A DNA stretch of 64,000 nucleotides from DASXRA01 sp036558905 (lineage in GTDB: Bacteria > Actinomycetota > Actinomycetes > Mycobacteriales > Jatrophihabitantaceae), in assembly GCA_036558905.1 (NCBI GenBank), contig DATBER010000024.1, positions 27,740 to 91,739 of the forward strand, read 5' to 3'. The notes under the pieces are model-generated. The model made no database searches, was not told the origin of the DNA, and worked only from the letters and a program-made list of their open reading frames with translations. Below, piece after piece: positions 8,754-18,153 of this stretch; the stretch's first letter is position 1; each line of letters opens with the position of its first letter. Made by a program: the position numbers and the translations under genes.

Positions 8754-10126
8754 TGCGCGGCGAGCGCGTGGATCGCCGCGGTGAACGCCGCGCCGCGGGC
8801 AGCGTAGCCCGCGAACATGTCGTAGGACGCGGCGGCCGGGGCGAGCAGCACCGTGTCGCCGGGTCGCGCGAGCCCGGCCGCGGTGGCCACCACCTCGGTC
8901 ATGGCTCCATCGTCGGTCCTCGCGACCTCGATCACCGGGATCTCGGGCGCGTGTCGGGCCAACGCGTCGCGGATCACCGCCCGGTCGGCGCCGAGCAGCA
9001 CCACCGCCCGCAGGCGGGGCGCGACAGCGGCGACCAGGTCGTCGACCGGCGCGTCCTTGAGCTGGCCGCCCGCGATCCAGACGACGTGCTCGTAGCTGTT
9101 CAGCGACGCGAGCGCCGCGTGCGGATTGGTGGCCTTGCTGTCGTCGACGTAGCTCGCGCCGTCGCGCTCGACCACGAACTGGTTGCGGTGCGGGTCGGGC
9201 CGGAACTCCTGCAGGCCGGTGCGGACGGCGGCCGGGGCGACGCCGTGCGCGCGGGCCAGTGCCGCGGCGGCCAGGGCGTTGGCCACGTTGTGCGGGCCGG
9301 CCGGGTGCACCTCGGCGGCCGGCAGGAGCTCGACCGGGTCGTGGCTGAACCCGTGGTCGACCAGCACCCCGTCGACGACGCCGAGCTGTCCCGGCTGCGG
9401 GACGCCCAGCGTGAAGCCGATCTTGCGGCCCTGGGCCCGGGACTCGGCCCCGGCCAGCAGCCGGGCCACGTACTCGTCGTCGGCGTTGCCGATCGCGACC
9501 GGCGAGTCCCACACCTTCGTCTTGGTCAGGGCGTACACGCCCATCGACCCGTGCCAGTCGATGTGGTCGGGCGCGAGGTTGAGCAGCGCGCCGGCCGCCG
9601 GGACGATCGTCGACGACCAGTGCAACTGGTAGCTGGACAGCTCGACGGCCAGCACGTCGTACAACTCGGCGGCGGTGACCGCGTCGATCACGGACACGCC
9701 GACGTTGCCGACGGCGCTGGCCCGCAACCCGGCGGCCAGCAGGATCGACTCAAGCATCCGCACCGTGGTGGTCTTGCCGTTCGTGCCGGTGACGGCCAGC
9801 CACGGGGCGGCGTGCGCGTCGCGCAGCCGCCAGGCCAGCTCGACCTCGCCGATCACCTCGACCCGGGCGGCCTGCGCGGCAACCGGCAACGGGTGGCTGG
9901 GCGGTACCCCGGGCGTGACCCACAGCAGATCCACGCCGGGCGGCAACGCCTCGATGTCGCCGAGGAACTTCGCGCCGGCCGCCTCGAGCGGGGCGACGGC
10001 GTCGGTGGTGCGCCGATCGGTCAGCAACACGTGCGCACCGCGGTCGAGCAGGGCCCGCGCCGCGGCCGCTCCGGCGAAGGCCACCCCGACGATCAGGACG
10101 GTGCGGCCGGCGAGCGACTCAGCCAT
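8750..10126 (-). CDS. murD: UDP-N-acetylmuramoyl-L-alanine--D-glutamate ligase MurD
   Basis: Cytoplasmic ligase that adds D-Glu to UDP-MurNAc-L-Ala. 458 aa with the N-terminal Rossmann segment VLIVGVAFAGAAAARALLD, the P-loop VTGTNGKTTTVRML, NLAPDHIDWHGS and YVDDSKATNPHAALASL. ATG 10126 overlaps the mraY stop by 8 bp. Part of the tightly packed Mur ligase block. Confidence 0.96.
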   Translation of the reverse strand: MAESLAGRTVLIVGVAFAGAAAARALLDRGAHVLLTDRRTTDAVAPLEAAGAKFLGDIEALPPGVDLLWVTPGVPPSHPLPVAAQAARVEVIGEVELAWRLRDAHAAPWLAVTGTNGKTTTVRMLESILLAAGLRASAVGNVGVSVIDAVTAAELYDVLAVELSSYQLHWSSTIVPAAGALLNLAPDHIDWHGSMGVYALTKTKVWDSPVAIGNADDEYVARLLAGAESRAQGRKIGFTLGVPQPGQLGVVDGVLVDHGFSHDPVELLPAAEVHPAGPHNVANALAAAALARAHGVAPAAVRTGLQEFRPDPHRNQFVVERDGASYVDDSKATNPHAALASLNSYEHVVWIAGGQLKDAPVDDLVAAVAPRLRAVVLLGADRAVIRDALARHAPEIPVIEVARTDDGAMTEVVATAAGLARPGDTVLLAPAAASYDMFAGYAARGAAFTAAIHALAAQ

Positions 10127-11213
10127 GACTGACGAACTCGGCGTAGAACAGGCCCACACCGAACGCCACCGCGATACCGGCGATGATCCAGAACCGCACG
10201 ATGATCGTGACTTCCTCCCACCCCGACATCTCGAAGTGGTGATGCAGGGGCGACATGCGGAACGCTCTTCGCCCGGTGCCGGTTCGCCATCGGGTGAACT
10301 TGAACCACCCGGCCTGGATCAGGCCGGACAGCGTGACCACCGCGAACAACCCGCCGAGCACGACCAGCAGCAGCTCGGTGCGGGACAGGATCGCCAGCGC
10401 GGCCATCAGCCCGCCCAGCGCCATGGACCCGGTGTCGCCCATGAAGATCTGCGCCGGCGACGCGTTCCACCACAGGAAGCCGAAGCAGGCACTCATCGCC
10501 GCGGCACCGACGATGGCCAGGTCGCGCGGGTCGCGCACTTCGTAGCAGCCGTGCGCCGAGCCGTCGGCGCCGCAGATGTGCCGGGCCTGGATGATGTTGA
10601 TCAGGGTGAACGCGCCGAACACCATGGCGGCGGCGCCCGCGGCCAGGCCGTCCAGGCCGTCGGTCAGGTTCACCGCGTTCGAGGTCGCCGCGACGATGAT
10701 GTAGGCCAACACGACGAATCCGACCGTGCCGATGCCGAACGCCGCGATGTCACGCACGTAGGAGACGTGCGTCGACGCCGGCGTCTGGCCCAGCTTGTTG
10801 CGGAACATCAAGGCCAGGATGGCGAAGGTCACGGCCACCACCAACTGCCCGCCGAACTTCGCCCGGGCCCGCAGGCCGAGACTGCGCTGGCGATGCAGCT
10901 TGATGAAGTCGTCGAGGAAGCCGACGACCCCCAGGCCGACCATCATGAACAGCGCGAGCAGGCCGGATGCGGTCGGCCCGCGGCCGCCCTGGAAGGCCGT
11001 GGCCAAGTGCGCCACGAAGTAGCCCACGACGGTCGACCCGATGATCACGACGCCGCCCATCGTTGGCGTGCCGCGCTTGATCATGTGCTGCGGCGGGCCG
11101 TCGTTGCGGATCTCCTGGCCGAAGCCGTGGCGGCGGAAGTACGCGACCACGAGCGGTGTGCACAGGATCGAGCAGAGCAGGGCGGCCAGCGCCCCGGCGA
11201 GGGCAGTCCTCAC
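10119..11213 (-). CDS. mraY: Phospho-MurNAc-pentapeptide transferase MraY
   Basis: Integral membrane enzyme that transfers phospho-MurNAc-pentapeptide to undecaprenyl phosphate to make lipid I. 364 aa, about ten membrane segments, with GTPTMGG, the first Asp region FLDDFIKLHRQRSLGL, NAVNLTDGLDGLAAG, GDTGSMALGG and the histidine-rich SPLHHHFEMSGW. GTG 11213 overlaps the murF stop as GTGA. Confidence 0.97.
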   Translation of the reverse strand: MRTALAGALAALLCSILCTPLVVAYFRRHGFGQEIRNDGPPQHMIKRGTPTMGGVVIIGSTVVGYFVAHLATAFQGGRGPTASGLLALFMMVGLGVVGFLDDFIKLHRQRSLGLRARAKFGGQLVVAVTFAILALMFRNKLGQTPASTHVSYVRDIAAFGIGTVGFVVLAYIIVAATSNAVNLTDGLDGLAAGAAAMVFGAFTLINIIQARHICGADGSAHGCYEVRDPRDLAIVGAAAMSACFGFLWWNASPAQIFMGDTGSMALGGLMAALAILSRTELLLVVLGGLFAVVTLSGLIQAGWFKFTRWRTGTGRRAFRMSPLHHHFEMSGWEEVTIIVRFWIIAGIAVAFGVGLFYAEFVSHG

Positions 11214-12574
11214 CGGACCAGCTCCAGAGCCACCCGCTCGAGGCCCACCGCGCGTGACGCCTTGACCAGCACCACGTCGCCGGGCTGAACCTCCTTGCGC
11301 AACAGGGTGATCGCCGCCTCGGCGTCGGGCACCCACTCGGCCTCGCCGGCCCAGCCGTCCTGACCGGCCGCGCCCCGGGTCACCGCCCGGGCCTCGTCGC
11401 CGACCGCGACGAGCCGGTCGACGCCGCCGCAGGCGAATTCGCGACCCAGGGCCTCGTGCTCGGCCGGCGAGCTGTCGCCGAGCTCGGCCATCGGGCCCAG
11501 CACCGCCCAGGTGTGGCCCGGGCGACCGCGGCCGATGCCGGCCAGGCCGTCCAGCGCGGCCCGCATCGACTCGGGGTTGGCGTTGTAGGCGTCGTTGATC
11601 ACGACCACGCCGTCGGGCCGCTCGGTGATCTCCATCCGCCATTTCGAGCGGGGCGCCGCCTGCGACAGCGCATCGGCCACCTCGGGCAGCGGCAGGCCGC
11701 ACTGGAGCGCCGCCGCCGCCGCGGCCAGGGCGTTGGCCACCTGGTGCTCGCCGGACAGGCGCAGCGCGACATCTGCCGACTCGTCCCCGGCGTGCAGCGT
11801 GAACCGCGGCCGGCTCAGCCCGTCGAGGCCCACATCCGAAGCGGTCACGTCACCGCCGGCGCCGAACGTCACGACGCGTGCCCCGGTGCGCGACACCATC
11901 GCCGCGACCAGCGGGTCGTCGGCGTTCAGGATCGCCACCCCGTCGGCCGGCAGGGCCTCGACGAGTTCGCCCTTGGCCTGGGCGATCGCCGCCCGCGACC
12001 CGAACTCGCCCAGATGCGCCGAGCCGACGTTTAGCACCACACCGATCCGCGGCGGTGCGATCTCGGTGAGATAGCGGATGTGGCCGGTTCCCCGGGCACT
12101 GGTCTCGAGCACGAGGTACTTGGTGTCCACTGTGGACAGTAAGACAGTGTAGGGGTGGCCGAGCTCGTTGTTGAACGACTCGGGCGGCGCGACGGTCGGG
12201 CCGAGCCGTTCGAGTAACTGGGCCAGCAGGTCCTTGGTCGACGTCTTGCCCGACGATCCGGTGATCCCGACGATGAACACGTCGGGCAGCCGGCGAATCA
12301 CGTGCGCGGCGAGTGCGGCCAGCGCAGCCTGGCCGTCGGACACCAGGATGCTCGGCGCGTCGACCGGCCGGGTGACTATCGCCGCGACGGCGCCCGCCGC
12401 CAGCGCGTCGGACACGAACGAGTGGCCGTCGACGTGCTCGCCGGGGAACGCCAGGAACAGGCCACCGGGGCGGGCCTTGCGCGAGTCGAACTCCACCGGT
12501 GCGCTGACGCGCAGCTGCGGGTCGGCTCCGGACAGGCGCCCACCAACGACGTCGGCGACCTCGCCGAGAGTCAT
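11210..12574 (-). CDS. murF: UDP-MurNAc-tripeptide--D-Ala-D-Ala ligase MurF
   Basis: Last cytoplasmic peptide ligase of peptidoglycan precursor synthesis. 454 aa with VEFDSRKARPGGLFLAFPGE, the P-loop VGITGSSGKTSTKDLLAQ, ESFNNELGHPYTVL, NVGSAHLGEFGS and INDAYNANPESMRAALDG. ATG 12574 is 5 nt after the murE stop; a TTG at 12583 is a weaker alternative. Confidence 0.96.
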   Translation of the reverse strand: MTLGEVADVVGGRLSGADPQLRVSAPVEFDSRKARPGGLFLAFPGEHVDGHSFVSDALAAGAVAAIVTRPVDAPSILVSDGQAALAALAAHVIRRLPDVFIVGITGSSGKTSTKDLLAQLLERLGPTVAPPESFNNELGHPYTVLLSTVDTKYLVLETSARGTGHIRYLTEIAPPRIGVVLNVGSAHLGEFGSRAAIAQAKGELVEALPADGVAILNADDPLVAAMVSRTGARVVTFGAGGDVTASDVGLDGLSRPRFTLHAGDESADVALRLSGEHQVANALAAAAAALQCGLPLPEVADALSQAAPRSKWRMEITERPDGVVVINDAYNANPESMRAALDGLAGIGRGRPGHTWAVLGPMAELGDSSPAEHEALGREFACGGVDRLVAVGDEARAVTRGAAGQDGWAGEAEWVPDAEAAITLLRKEVQPGDVVLVKASRAVGLERVALELVR

Positions 12575-12579
12575 GTCGA

Positions 12580-14094
12580 TCAACCGATGCGCTCCTGGAT
12601 CGCCCGCCGCAGGACCTCGCGATCGTCGAACGGGTGGACCACCCCGGCGACCTCCTGCCCGGCCTCGTGCCCCTTGCCCGCAACGAGAACCGTATCGTGC
12701 GGCCCGGCCGCGTCGACAGCCGCCTCGATGGCCGCGGCACGGTCGCCCACCTCGCGGACCCGATCGCGGAGCGCCCCGGGAACGCCGGCGAGCATCGCGG
12801 CTCGGATGGCGGCCGGATCCTCCGAGCGCGGGTTGTCGTCGGTGATGATCAGCCGGTCGGCGTCGCGGGCCGCGACCGCGCCCATCAGCGGGCGCTTGGC
12901 CCGGTCGCGGTCGCCGCCGCAGCCCAGCACGATGATCAGCCGGCCCTTGGTGAGCGGCCGCAGGGCGAGCAGCGCTCCTTCCACTGCGGCCGGTTTGTGG
13001 CTGTAGTCGACAATCGCGAGATACGGCTGGCCCAGATCGATACGCTCCATACGTCCAGGTACGGTGGCAGCTGCGACGGCCGGGGCGGCCAGTTTCGCCG
13101 GGACGCCGGCCGCGTCGAGGATCGCCAGGGCGAGCACGGCGTTGGCCACGTTGTAGGCACCGGGCACCCGGCAGCCGCCGGTGAGCTCGACGCCCGGTCC
13201 GTGTACGCGAAACGCGGTGCTGCCGTCCGGTTCGACGCGCACGTCGGTGGTGCGCCAGGTGCCCTCGACCTCGGACGTGCTGACCGTGACCGCCCCGGGG
13301 CCGACCGATGCCGCCAGGCGCCGGCCCCACTCGTCGTCGACCACGATCACGGGCACGCGGGCCCGCCCGTCGAACAACCGGGCCTTGGCCGCGAAGTAGT
13401 CCTCCATGTCGGTGTGGAAGTCGAGGTGGTCCTGGGAGAGGTTGGTGAACGCGCCGACCGCGAAGTCGATGCCGTCGGCCCGGCCGAGCGCAAGGGCGTG
13501 GCTGGACACCTCCATGGCCACCGTGTCGGCGCCGCGCTCGCGCATGACCGCCAGCAGTGCCTGCAGATCCGGAGCTTCCGGCGTGGTGAAGCCGGTCTTC
13601 ACCGCGTGGTCGCCGATCATCGTGGCGACGGTGCCCATCAGGCCGGGCGAGCGGCCGGCTGCGGCGAGGCCGGCGCGTACCAGGAACGTCGTGGTCGTCT
13701 TGCCGCTCGTCCCGGTTACGCCCAGCACCGAAAGGTGATCGCTGGGCCGGCCGTAGATCTCGGCGGCCACCTGGCCCAGTCGGCTGCGGGCGTCGTCGAC
13801 GACGAGCGCCGGCGTGCCGGGCGGCAGCAACGCGAGGCCGTCCGGATCGGTGAACGCCGCCACCGCGCCGGCGGCCAGCGCCTCGGGGACGAACTCGGCG
13901 CCGTGGGCGGTCCGCCCGGGCAGCGCCGCGAACAGGTCCCCGGCCCGCACCCGGGCACTGCTCGACGTAATGCCCGTGACGGCCAGGTCGCCGCCGCTGC
14001 GAGCGCCCGCGACCAACCGGGCGAGCTCACCGAGTGACCGGGGCTCGACGTGGGCGGGACGGGGCATCGTCTCGACAGCGCTGGCGTGCGACAC
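12580..14094 (-). CDS. murE: UDP-MurNAc-tripeptide synthetase MurE, meso-DAP type
   Basis: Ligase adding the third residue of the stem peptide. The P-loop GVTGTSGKTTTTFLVRAG and the C-terminal motif ITDDNPRSEDP are present; DNPR is the signature of meso-diaminopimelate-adding MurE, so this organism should have DAP-type peptidoglycan. NLSQDHLDFHTDMEDYFAAK is the conserved metal and carbamate region. The GTG at 14094 lies 2 nt from the ftsI stop and gives 504 aa; ATG 14067 (MPRPAHVEPRSL) is an alternative, and neither has a strong ribosome site. Confidence 0.95.
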   Translation of the reverse strand: MSHASAVETMPRPAHVEPRSLGELARLVAGARSGGDLAVTGITSSSARVRAGDLFAALPGRTAHGAEFVPEALAAGAVAAFTDPDGLALLPPGTPALVVDDARSRLGQVAAEIYGRPSDHLSVLGVTGTSGKTTTTFLVRAGLAAAGRSPGLMGTVATMIGDHAVKTGFTTPEAPDLQALLAVMRERGADTVAMEVSSHALALGRADGIDFAVGAFTNLSQDHLDFHTDMEDYFAAKARLFDGRARVPVIVVDDEWGRRLAASVGPGAVTVSTSEVEGTWRTTDVRVEPDGSTAFRVHGPGVELTGGCRVPGAYNVANAVLALAILDAAGVPAKLAAPAVAAATVPGRMERIDLGQPYLAIVDYSHKPAAVEGALLALRPLTKGRLIIVLGCGGDRDRAKRPLMGAVAARDADRLIITDDNPRSEDPAAIRAAMLAGVPGALRDRVREVGDRAAAIEAAVDAAGPHDTVLVAGKGHEAGQEVAGVVHPFDDREVLRRAIQERIG

Positions 14095-14095
14095 G

Positions 14096-16372
14096 TCAGC
14101 ACACGGTACTGGGGCTATCCATCTGCGTCGTGGCGTCGCACACCTGCAGCGGCACGTGCTTGGACAGCGACCCGGTCGGAGGGATGCGGGCGTGCTGCAA
14201 CTCGTAGGTCGCGATCTCGTGATAGAGCGGCGCGGCGACGTCGCCGCCCTCCAGCCCGTGTGCCGGGTTGTCGACCATGATCGCGACGACGAACTGCGGA
14301 TGGTCGGCCGGTGCGATTCCGGCGAACGTGTCCCAGTTCATCCAGTCGCTGTACTGGCCGCCGTGCGCGGGGTCGGGCTGCTGGGCGGTGCCCGTCTTGC
14401 CGGCGATGCGGTAGCCGTCGATCGCCGCCTTGACTCCGGTGCCACCCGGCAAGGTGACCGACTCGAGCATCGTGCGCACCGTCTTGGCCGTCCCGACGCT
14501 TATCACCGGGATGCCGGCCGGCTGCCGGGTAACCCGGGTCGCGCCGTCCGGATCGGTCACCGATGCGACGATGCGCGGCGGCACGCGGACGCCGTTGTTG
14601 GCCACGGTCTGGTACATCGAGGCCAGCTGCAACACGGTCATCGCCTCGCCCTGCCCGATCGGCAGGTTGGCGAACGACGAGCCCGACCAGGTGTCCGGTG
14701 CCGGCAGGATGCCACTGCTCTCGCCGGGCAGCTCGATGCCGGTGGCAGTGCCGATGCCGAACTTCTTCTCGTACTCGTACCAGGCCTGCGGGCCGACCTT
14801 GTTCGCGATCTGCAACGTCCCCACGTTGGACGACTCGGCCAGGACGCCGGTCGCGGTGAACGTCTCGGTCGGGTGCCACCACGCGTCGTGCACCGTGACG
14901 TCGTTGATCTGGACGCTGTCCGGCACGCTGAACTTCGTCGACGGCGTGATGAGCCCCCTCTCGACCGCGGCCGAGAAGGTCACGACCTTGTTGGCCGACC
15001 CCGGCTCGAACACGGTCTGGATGGCCGGGTCGGTCGGTTTGTCGCCGAGCGTGGACGGATCGGCCGAGTTGAACGTGCCGTTGGAGGCCAGCGCCAGCAC
15101 CTGGCCCGAGTGGGTGTCGAGCACCGCGACCTGCGCGCCCCGCGCCCCGGACTCGGCCACCGCCTTGTCCAGGTAGCCCTGCACCGTGTACTGCAGGTCC
15201 TGGTCGAGGGTGAGCCGGACGGTGCCGCCGTCCACGGCGTTGACGCGCTGAGTGGCGCCGCTCGGGTTGGCCTTGCCGGTGCCGTCGACGGCGTAGGTCA
15301 GCTTGCCGTCCTGGCCGGCCAGCAGCTGGTTGTACTGGTACTCGATGCCGGCCCCACCGGTGCCGTCGGAGTGCACGAACCCGACGACGTTGGCCGCCGT
15401 GGTCTGACCCGGGTACTGCCGCTGCGTCGTGGCCTGGGTGTAGATGCCGTGCAGGTTCAGCTGCTCGATCTGGCGCGCGGTCTGCGGCGGCAGTGCAGTC
15501 GCGAGCAGGGCGTACTGGCCGGGCTCGGCCAGCAGGCCCATCACGTCGATCTGCGTCTTGCCGACCAGCGGCGCCAGCTTCAGCGCGTACTCCGCCCGGT
15601 CGCCGGCTGCGATCTGCTTCGGGTCGGCGGTGATGTCCTGCGCGCTGGTCGTGTACGCCAGCACGGTGCCGAACCGGTCGACGATCCGCCCACGCAGCGC
15701 GTGCAGGTCGATCGTGTCCAGCCGCTGGGCGGCGGCCGCCCCGGCGTAGTTGGCGTGATCGACGCCCTGCAGCTGCACCAGCCGCCCGCCGATGATCACC
15801 AGCAGCGTGCACACCGCGGCGAAGCCGACCCGCAGCCGGTTCTCCAGCAGGGCGAGTACGAGCTTGCGGCGCGGCCGACGCTTGCGGGCCGGCTTGCGTG
15901 GCCTCGGCGGCCTGGGCGGCCGCGGAGGCTTGGCCGGCTTGGCCCGGGTGACGGGCTTAATCGGTTTGACAAGCTTGACCGGTTTGCGCGGACCGGCCGG
16001 CTGGGCCGGCTGGGCCGTCCGGGTCGGAACGGCGCGCGGGGCCGAGGATCGCGGGGCCGAGGCGCGCGGAGTCGAGGCGCGCGGAGTCGAGGCGCGCGGA
16101 GTCGAGGCGCGCGGAGTCGAGGCGCGCGGAGTCGAGGCGCGCGGGGCTGAGGCGCGCGGGGGCGGCGGGACCGCTCCGCCGGCCGGTCGGGGTGGCGGCA
16201 CCGGGCCGCGGCCGCGCGGCGGAACCCGGCCCGGGCCGCGAGCGGGCGGCGGAACCCGCCCCGTCCCCCGCGCGGGCGCCGAACCGGTCGAGTGCGGCCC
16301 GGCCTCGAAGCGGGGCCGGCCACCCGGGCCGGGCGGGCGTCCACGACGCCCGTCGTCGGGTGGGCGGGTCAC
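14096..16372 (-). CDS. ftsI: Septal transpeptidase FtsI/PbpB with long Pro/Arg-rich cytoplasmic tail
   Basis: Class B penicillin-binding protein that cross-links septal peptidoglycan. The GTG at 16372 overlaps the ftsL stop as GTGA, giving 758 aa. Residues 1 to about 180 are cytoplasmic and of low complexity: Pro/Gly/Arg-rich, five PRAST-type repeats (about residues 77-102), then basic Lys/Pro/Arg. One membrane helix spans about 183-198, followed by the dimerisation domain (RGRIVDRFGTVLAY) and the transpeptidase domain with active serine S459 in SANK, the SSN triad (ESSNVGTL) and KTG (AGKTGTAQQ). The tail is long for the family; its role is unknown. Confidence 0.95.
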   Translation of the reverse strand: MTRPPDDGRRGRPPGPGGRPRFEAGPHSTGSAPARGTGRVPPPARGPGRVPPRGRGPVPPPRPAGGAVPPPPRASAPRASTPRASTPRASTPRASTPRASTPRASAPRSSAPRAVPTRTAQPAQPAGPRKPVKLVKPIKPVTRAKPAKPPRPPRPPRPRKPARKRRPRRKLVLALLENRLRVGFAAVCTLLVIIGGRLVQLQGVDHANYAGAAAAQRLDTIDLHALRGRIVDRFGTVLAYTTSAQDITADPKQIAAGDRAEYALKLAPLVGKTQIDVMGLLAEPGQYALLATALPPQTARQIEQLNLHGIYTQATTQRQYPGQTTAANVVGFVHSDGTGGAGIEYQYNQLLAGQDGKLTYAVDGTGKANPSGATQRVNAVDGGTVRLTLDQDLQYTVQGYLDKAVAESGARGAQVAVLDTHSGQVLALASNGTFNSADPSTLGDKPTDPAIQTVFEPGSANKVVTFSAAVERGLITPSTKFSVPDSVQINDVTVHDAWWHPTETFTATGVLAESSNVGTLQIANKVGPQAWYEYEKKFGIGTATGIELPGESSGILPAPDTWSGSSFANLPIGQGEAMTVLQLASMYQTVANNGVRVPPRIVASVTDPDGATRVTRQPAGIPVISVGTAKTVRTMLESVTLPGGTGVKAAIDGYRIAGKTGTAQQPDPAHGGQYSDWMNWDTFAGIAPADHPQFVVAIMVDNPAHGLEGGDVAAPLYHEIATYELQHARIPPTGSLSKHVPLQVCDATTQMDSPSTVC
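16031..16150 (-). repeat. 15-bp tandem minisatellite inside ftsI
   Basis: Five identical copies of the plus-strand unit GGCGCGCGGAGTCGA run head to tail at 16061-16135, flanked by degenerate units at 16031-16060 and 16136-16150. In ftsI they encode repeated P-R-A-S-T in the cytoplasmic tail. Units are a multiple of three, so copy-number change keeps the frame. Identity at synonymous positions suggests recent expansion by slippage. Confidence 0.9.
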
Positions 16373-17049
16373 CGGTGACCTCCGGTCCGGGTCGGCGGCT
16401 GGGTGGGCTTGGTCGAGTTGGTCGGCGTCTTCGCCGGAGCGGTCCGGTTGACCGACTTCTTCGGCGCCTTGGTCGGCGCCTTGGTCGGCGCCTTGGTCGG
16501 CGTGGTGGTGTGCGGGGTGGCCGGCGGCGAAGGTACGGGCGCCGGTGCGGCCGTCGCCGATTGCGGCGAGCCCATGACCTTCACGGTTCCGTTCGGCAGG
16601 ACGCGCAGGAAGGCCGGATGGTCGGCCGAAACCATGCCCAGGGCGGCGGCCGCGCGGCCCAGGGCGTCGGGCGCCTGCTTGGCCGCGAGCTCGGCCTTGA
16701 GCTGCTGGACGTCGTCGGACGAGTTGGCGTTGGACTGGGTCAGCGACTGGCGCCGCAGCTCCTGTGCCGCCGCCGCGGTGTTCAGGGCGAGCAGAGCGCA
16801 CAGCCCGCCGATCAGCAGCCCGGCGATGAGCAGGACGAACGGCGCCCGGCGGGGCCCGGTGCGGGTGATCGCCTGCGGGGCCCTCGACGCGACCAGCCGG
16901 GTCCGCGACCAGCCGGTGGGGTTCGGCCGCGCCGCCGCGCCCGCCGCTCCACGCGCCGACCCGGACGGGCGCGACCGGGTCGTGGGAGCGGAGCGGCGGG
17001 CGGGCGGCGCGCTGCGCCGGGGGTAGGGGGCCCGAGCCGGCGCGCTCAT
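16369..17049 (-). CDS. FtsL-like divisome membrane protein
   Basis: Located exactly where ftsL lies, between rsmH and ftsI, overlapping both genes by 4 bp (ATGA and GTGA). 226 aa: a basic disordered N-terminus of about 70 residues, one membrane helix at about 70-92 (FVLLIAGLLIGGLCALLALN), an extracytoplasmic coiled segment (QELRRQSLTQSNANSSDDVQ) and a Pro/Thr/Lys-rich tail with repeated APTK units. This plan matches actinobacterial septum-formation proteins of the FtsL type; sequence identity is low, so the name rests on plan and position. Confidence 0.75.
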   Translation of the reverse strand: MSAPARAPYPRRSAPPARRSAPTTRSRPSGSARGAAGAAARPNPTGWSRTRLVASRAPQAITRTGPRRAPFVLLIAGLLIGGLCALLALNTAAAAQELRRQSLTQSNANSSDDVQQLKAELAAKQAPDALGRAAAALGMVSADHPAFLRVLPNGTVKVMGSPQSATAAPAPVPSPPATPHTTTPTKAPTKAPTKAPKKSVNRTAPAKTPTNSTKPTQPPTRTGGHR

Positions 17050-17981
17050 GAGGCTTCCCTGATGCGTTCGGCGGCGCTCAGCCGCACCGACGCGGCCCGC
17101 GAGTTGGCCGCGACCTCGTCGGCCGTCGGGCCGTCGCCGCGGACGAGCAGCCGCAGTTCCGGGCGCCGGTCGGCCAACAGCACCGGCAGCTCCGGTGGTG
17201 TCGTGTCGGTGGCCAGCGCGCCGAGCGCCTGCTTGACGAGCCGGTCCTCCAGCGACTGGTACGACAGCACGACGATCCGGCCCGACACGCGCAGTGCGGC
17301 GACCGCACCGGGCAGCGCCGCCCGCAGCGCGTCCAGTTCGCCGTTCACCTCGATACGCAGTGCCTGGAAGGTGCGCTTGGCCGGGTGCCCGCCGGTGCGC
17401 CGCGCCGCCGCCGGGACAGACGCGCGCACCAGCTCGGCCAGCCGGGCAGTGGACGTCAGTGGCCGGTCGCGCACGATGGCCTGGGCGATCCGCATCGCGA
17501 ACCGTTCCTCGCCGTACTCGCGCAGCACGCGGGCCAACTCGGCGACGGGATACGTATTGACGACGTCGGCGGCGGTGCGGCCGGCCTGCTGGTCCATACG
17601 CATGTCCAGCGGGGCGTCCTGCGCGTAGGCGAAGCCGCGGTCAGGGCGGTCCAGCTGCATGGACGAGACGCCGAGGTCGAACAGCACGCCGTCGACCCGG
17701 GGCAGGCCGAGCGATTCCAGCACGTCGGGCATCCGGTCGTAGACGGCGTGCACGAGGTGCAGCCGCTCACCGTACGGCGCCAGTCGCTGCTGGCTGCGCT
17801 CGAGGGCGGCCGAGTCGCGGTCGAGACCGACGAGGGTCAGCTGCGGGTGGGCGGCGAGCAGGGCCTCGGCGTGACCGCCCAGCCCCACCGTCGCGTCCAC
17901 GACCACCGCGGGCTTGCCGGTGAGCGCCGGAGCGAGCAGCGCCAGGACGCGGTCGAGCATGACCGGAACGTGCTCGTCCAT
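17046..17981 (-). CDS. rsmH: 16S rRNA m4C1402 methyltransferase RsmH
   Basis: SAM-dependent N4-methylation of C1402 in 16S rRNA. 311 aa with HVPVMLDRVLALL, the SAM motif DATVGLGGHAEALL, FDLGVSSMQLDRPDRGFAY and HPAKRTFQALRIEVNGEL, all diagnostic of RsmH/MraW. ATG 17981 has GGAGGAGGT about 7 nt upstream, one of the strongest ribosome sites in the window. Its stop overlaps the ftsL start as ATGA. Confidence 0.97.
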   Translation of the reverse strand: MDEHVPVMLDRVLALLAPALTGKPAVVVDATVGLGGHAEALLAAHPQLTLVGLDRDSAALERSQQRLAPYGERLHLVHAVYDRMPDVLESLGLPRVDGVLFDLGVSSMQLDRPDRGFAYAQDAPLDMRMDQQAGRTAADVVNTYPVAELARVLREYGEERFAMRIAQAIVRDRPLTSTARLAELVRASVPAAARRTGGHPAKRTFQALRIEVNGELDALRAALPGAVAALRVSGRIVVLSYQSLEDRLVKQALGALATDTTPPELPVLLADRRPELRLLVRGDGPTADEVAANSRAASVRLSAAERIREAS

Positions 17982-18060
17982 CCGCGCTACCTCCTCCCAC
18001 GCCTCGGTGTGCGTCTGGTCGGTGTGACGTCCGTTCTGGTCCCCGCCCGCCGAAGCCCCG

Positions 18061-18098
18061 TTCCCGCTTGGCACCGGGGAAGGTGCGCCAAGAGGGAA
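18061..18098 (-). other. Long hairpin in the mraZ-rsmH spacer
   Basis: In the 172-bp spacer, TTCCCGCTTGGCACC (18061-18075) pairs with 18082-18098 (GGT, a two-base bulge, then GCCAAGAGGGAA) around a GGGGAA loop, with one mismatch. There is no U-tract. It could be an attenuator or processing site that lowers rsmH and downstream expression relative to mraZ; function is inferred only from structure and place. A separate 12-bp palindrome ACGTTCGAACGT lies at 18130-18141. Confidence 0.45.
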
Positions 18099-18153
18099 CC
18101 GGCGACGGGAGGAGGCCGGACCGGACGTCACGTTCGAACGTCTGACCGCCGGC

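Noticed and set aside
16031..16150. Possible CRISPR array
   Set aside because: Units abut without spacers and lie inside a coding region in a multiple of three bases.
15792..16451. Plus-strand frame with repeated RGVEA units
   Set aside because: It is the antisense reading of the ftsI minisatellite; the minus strand holds a complete FtsI in frame.
18130..18141. ACGTTCGAACGT as an SOS box
   Set aside because: The halves have no 4-nt spacer, unlike TCGAAC-N4-GTTCGA.
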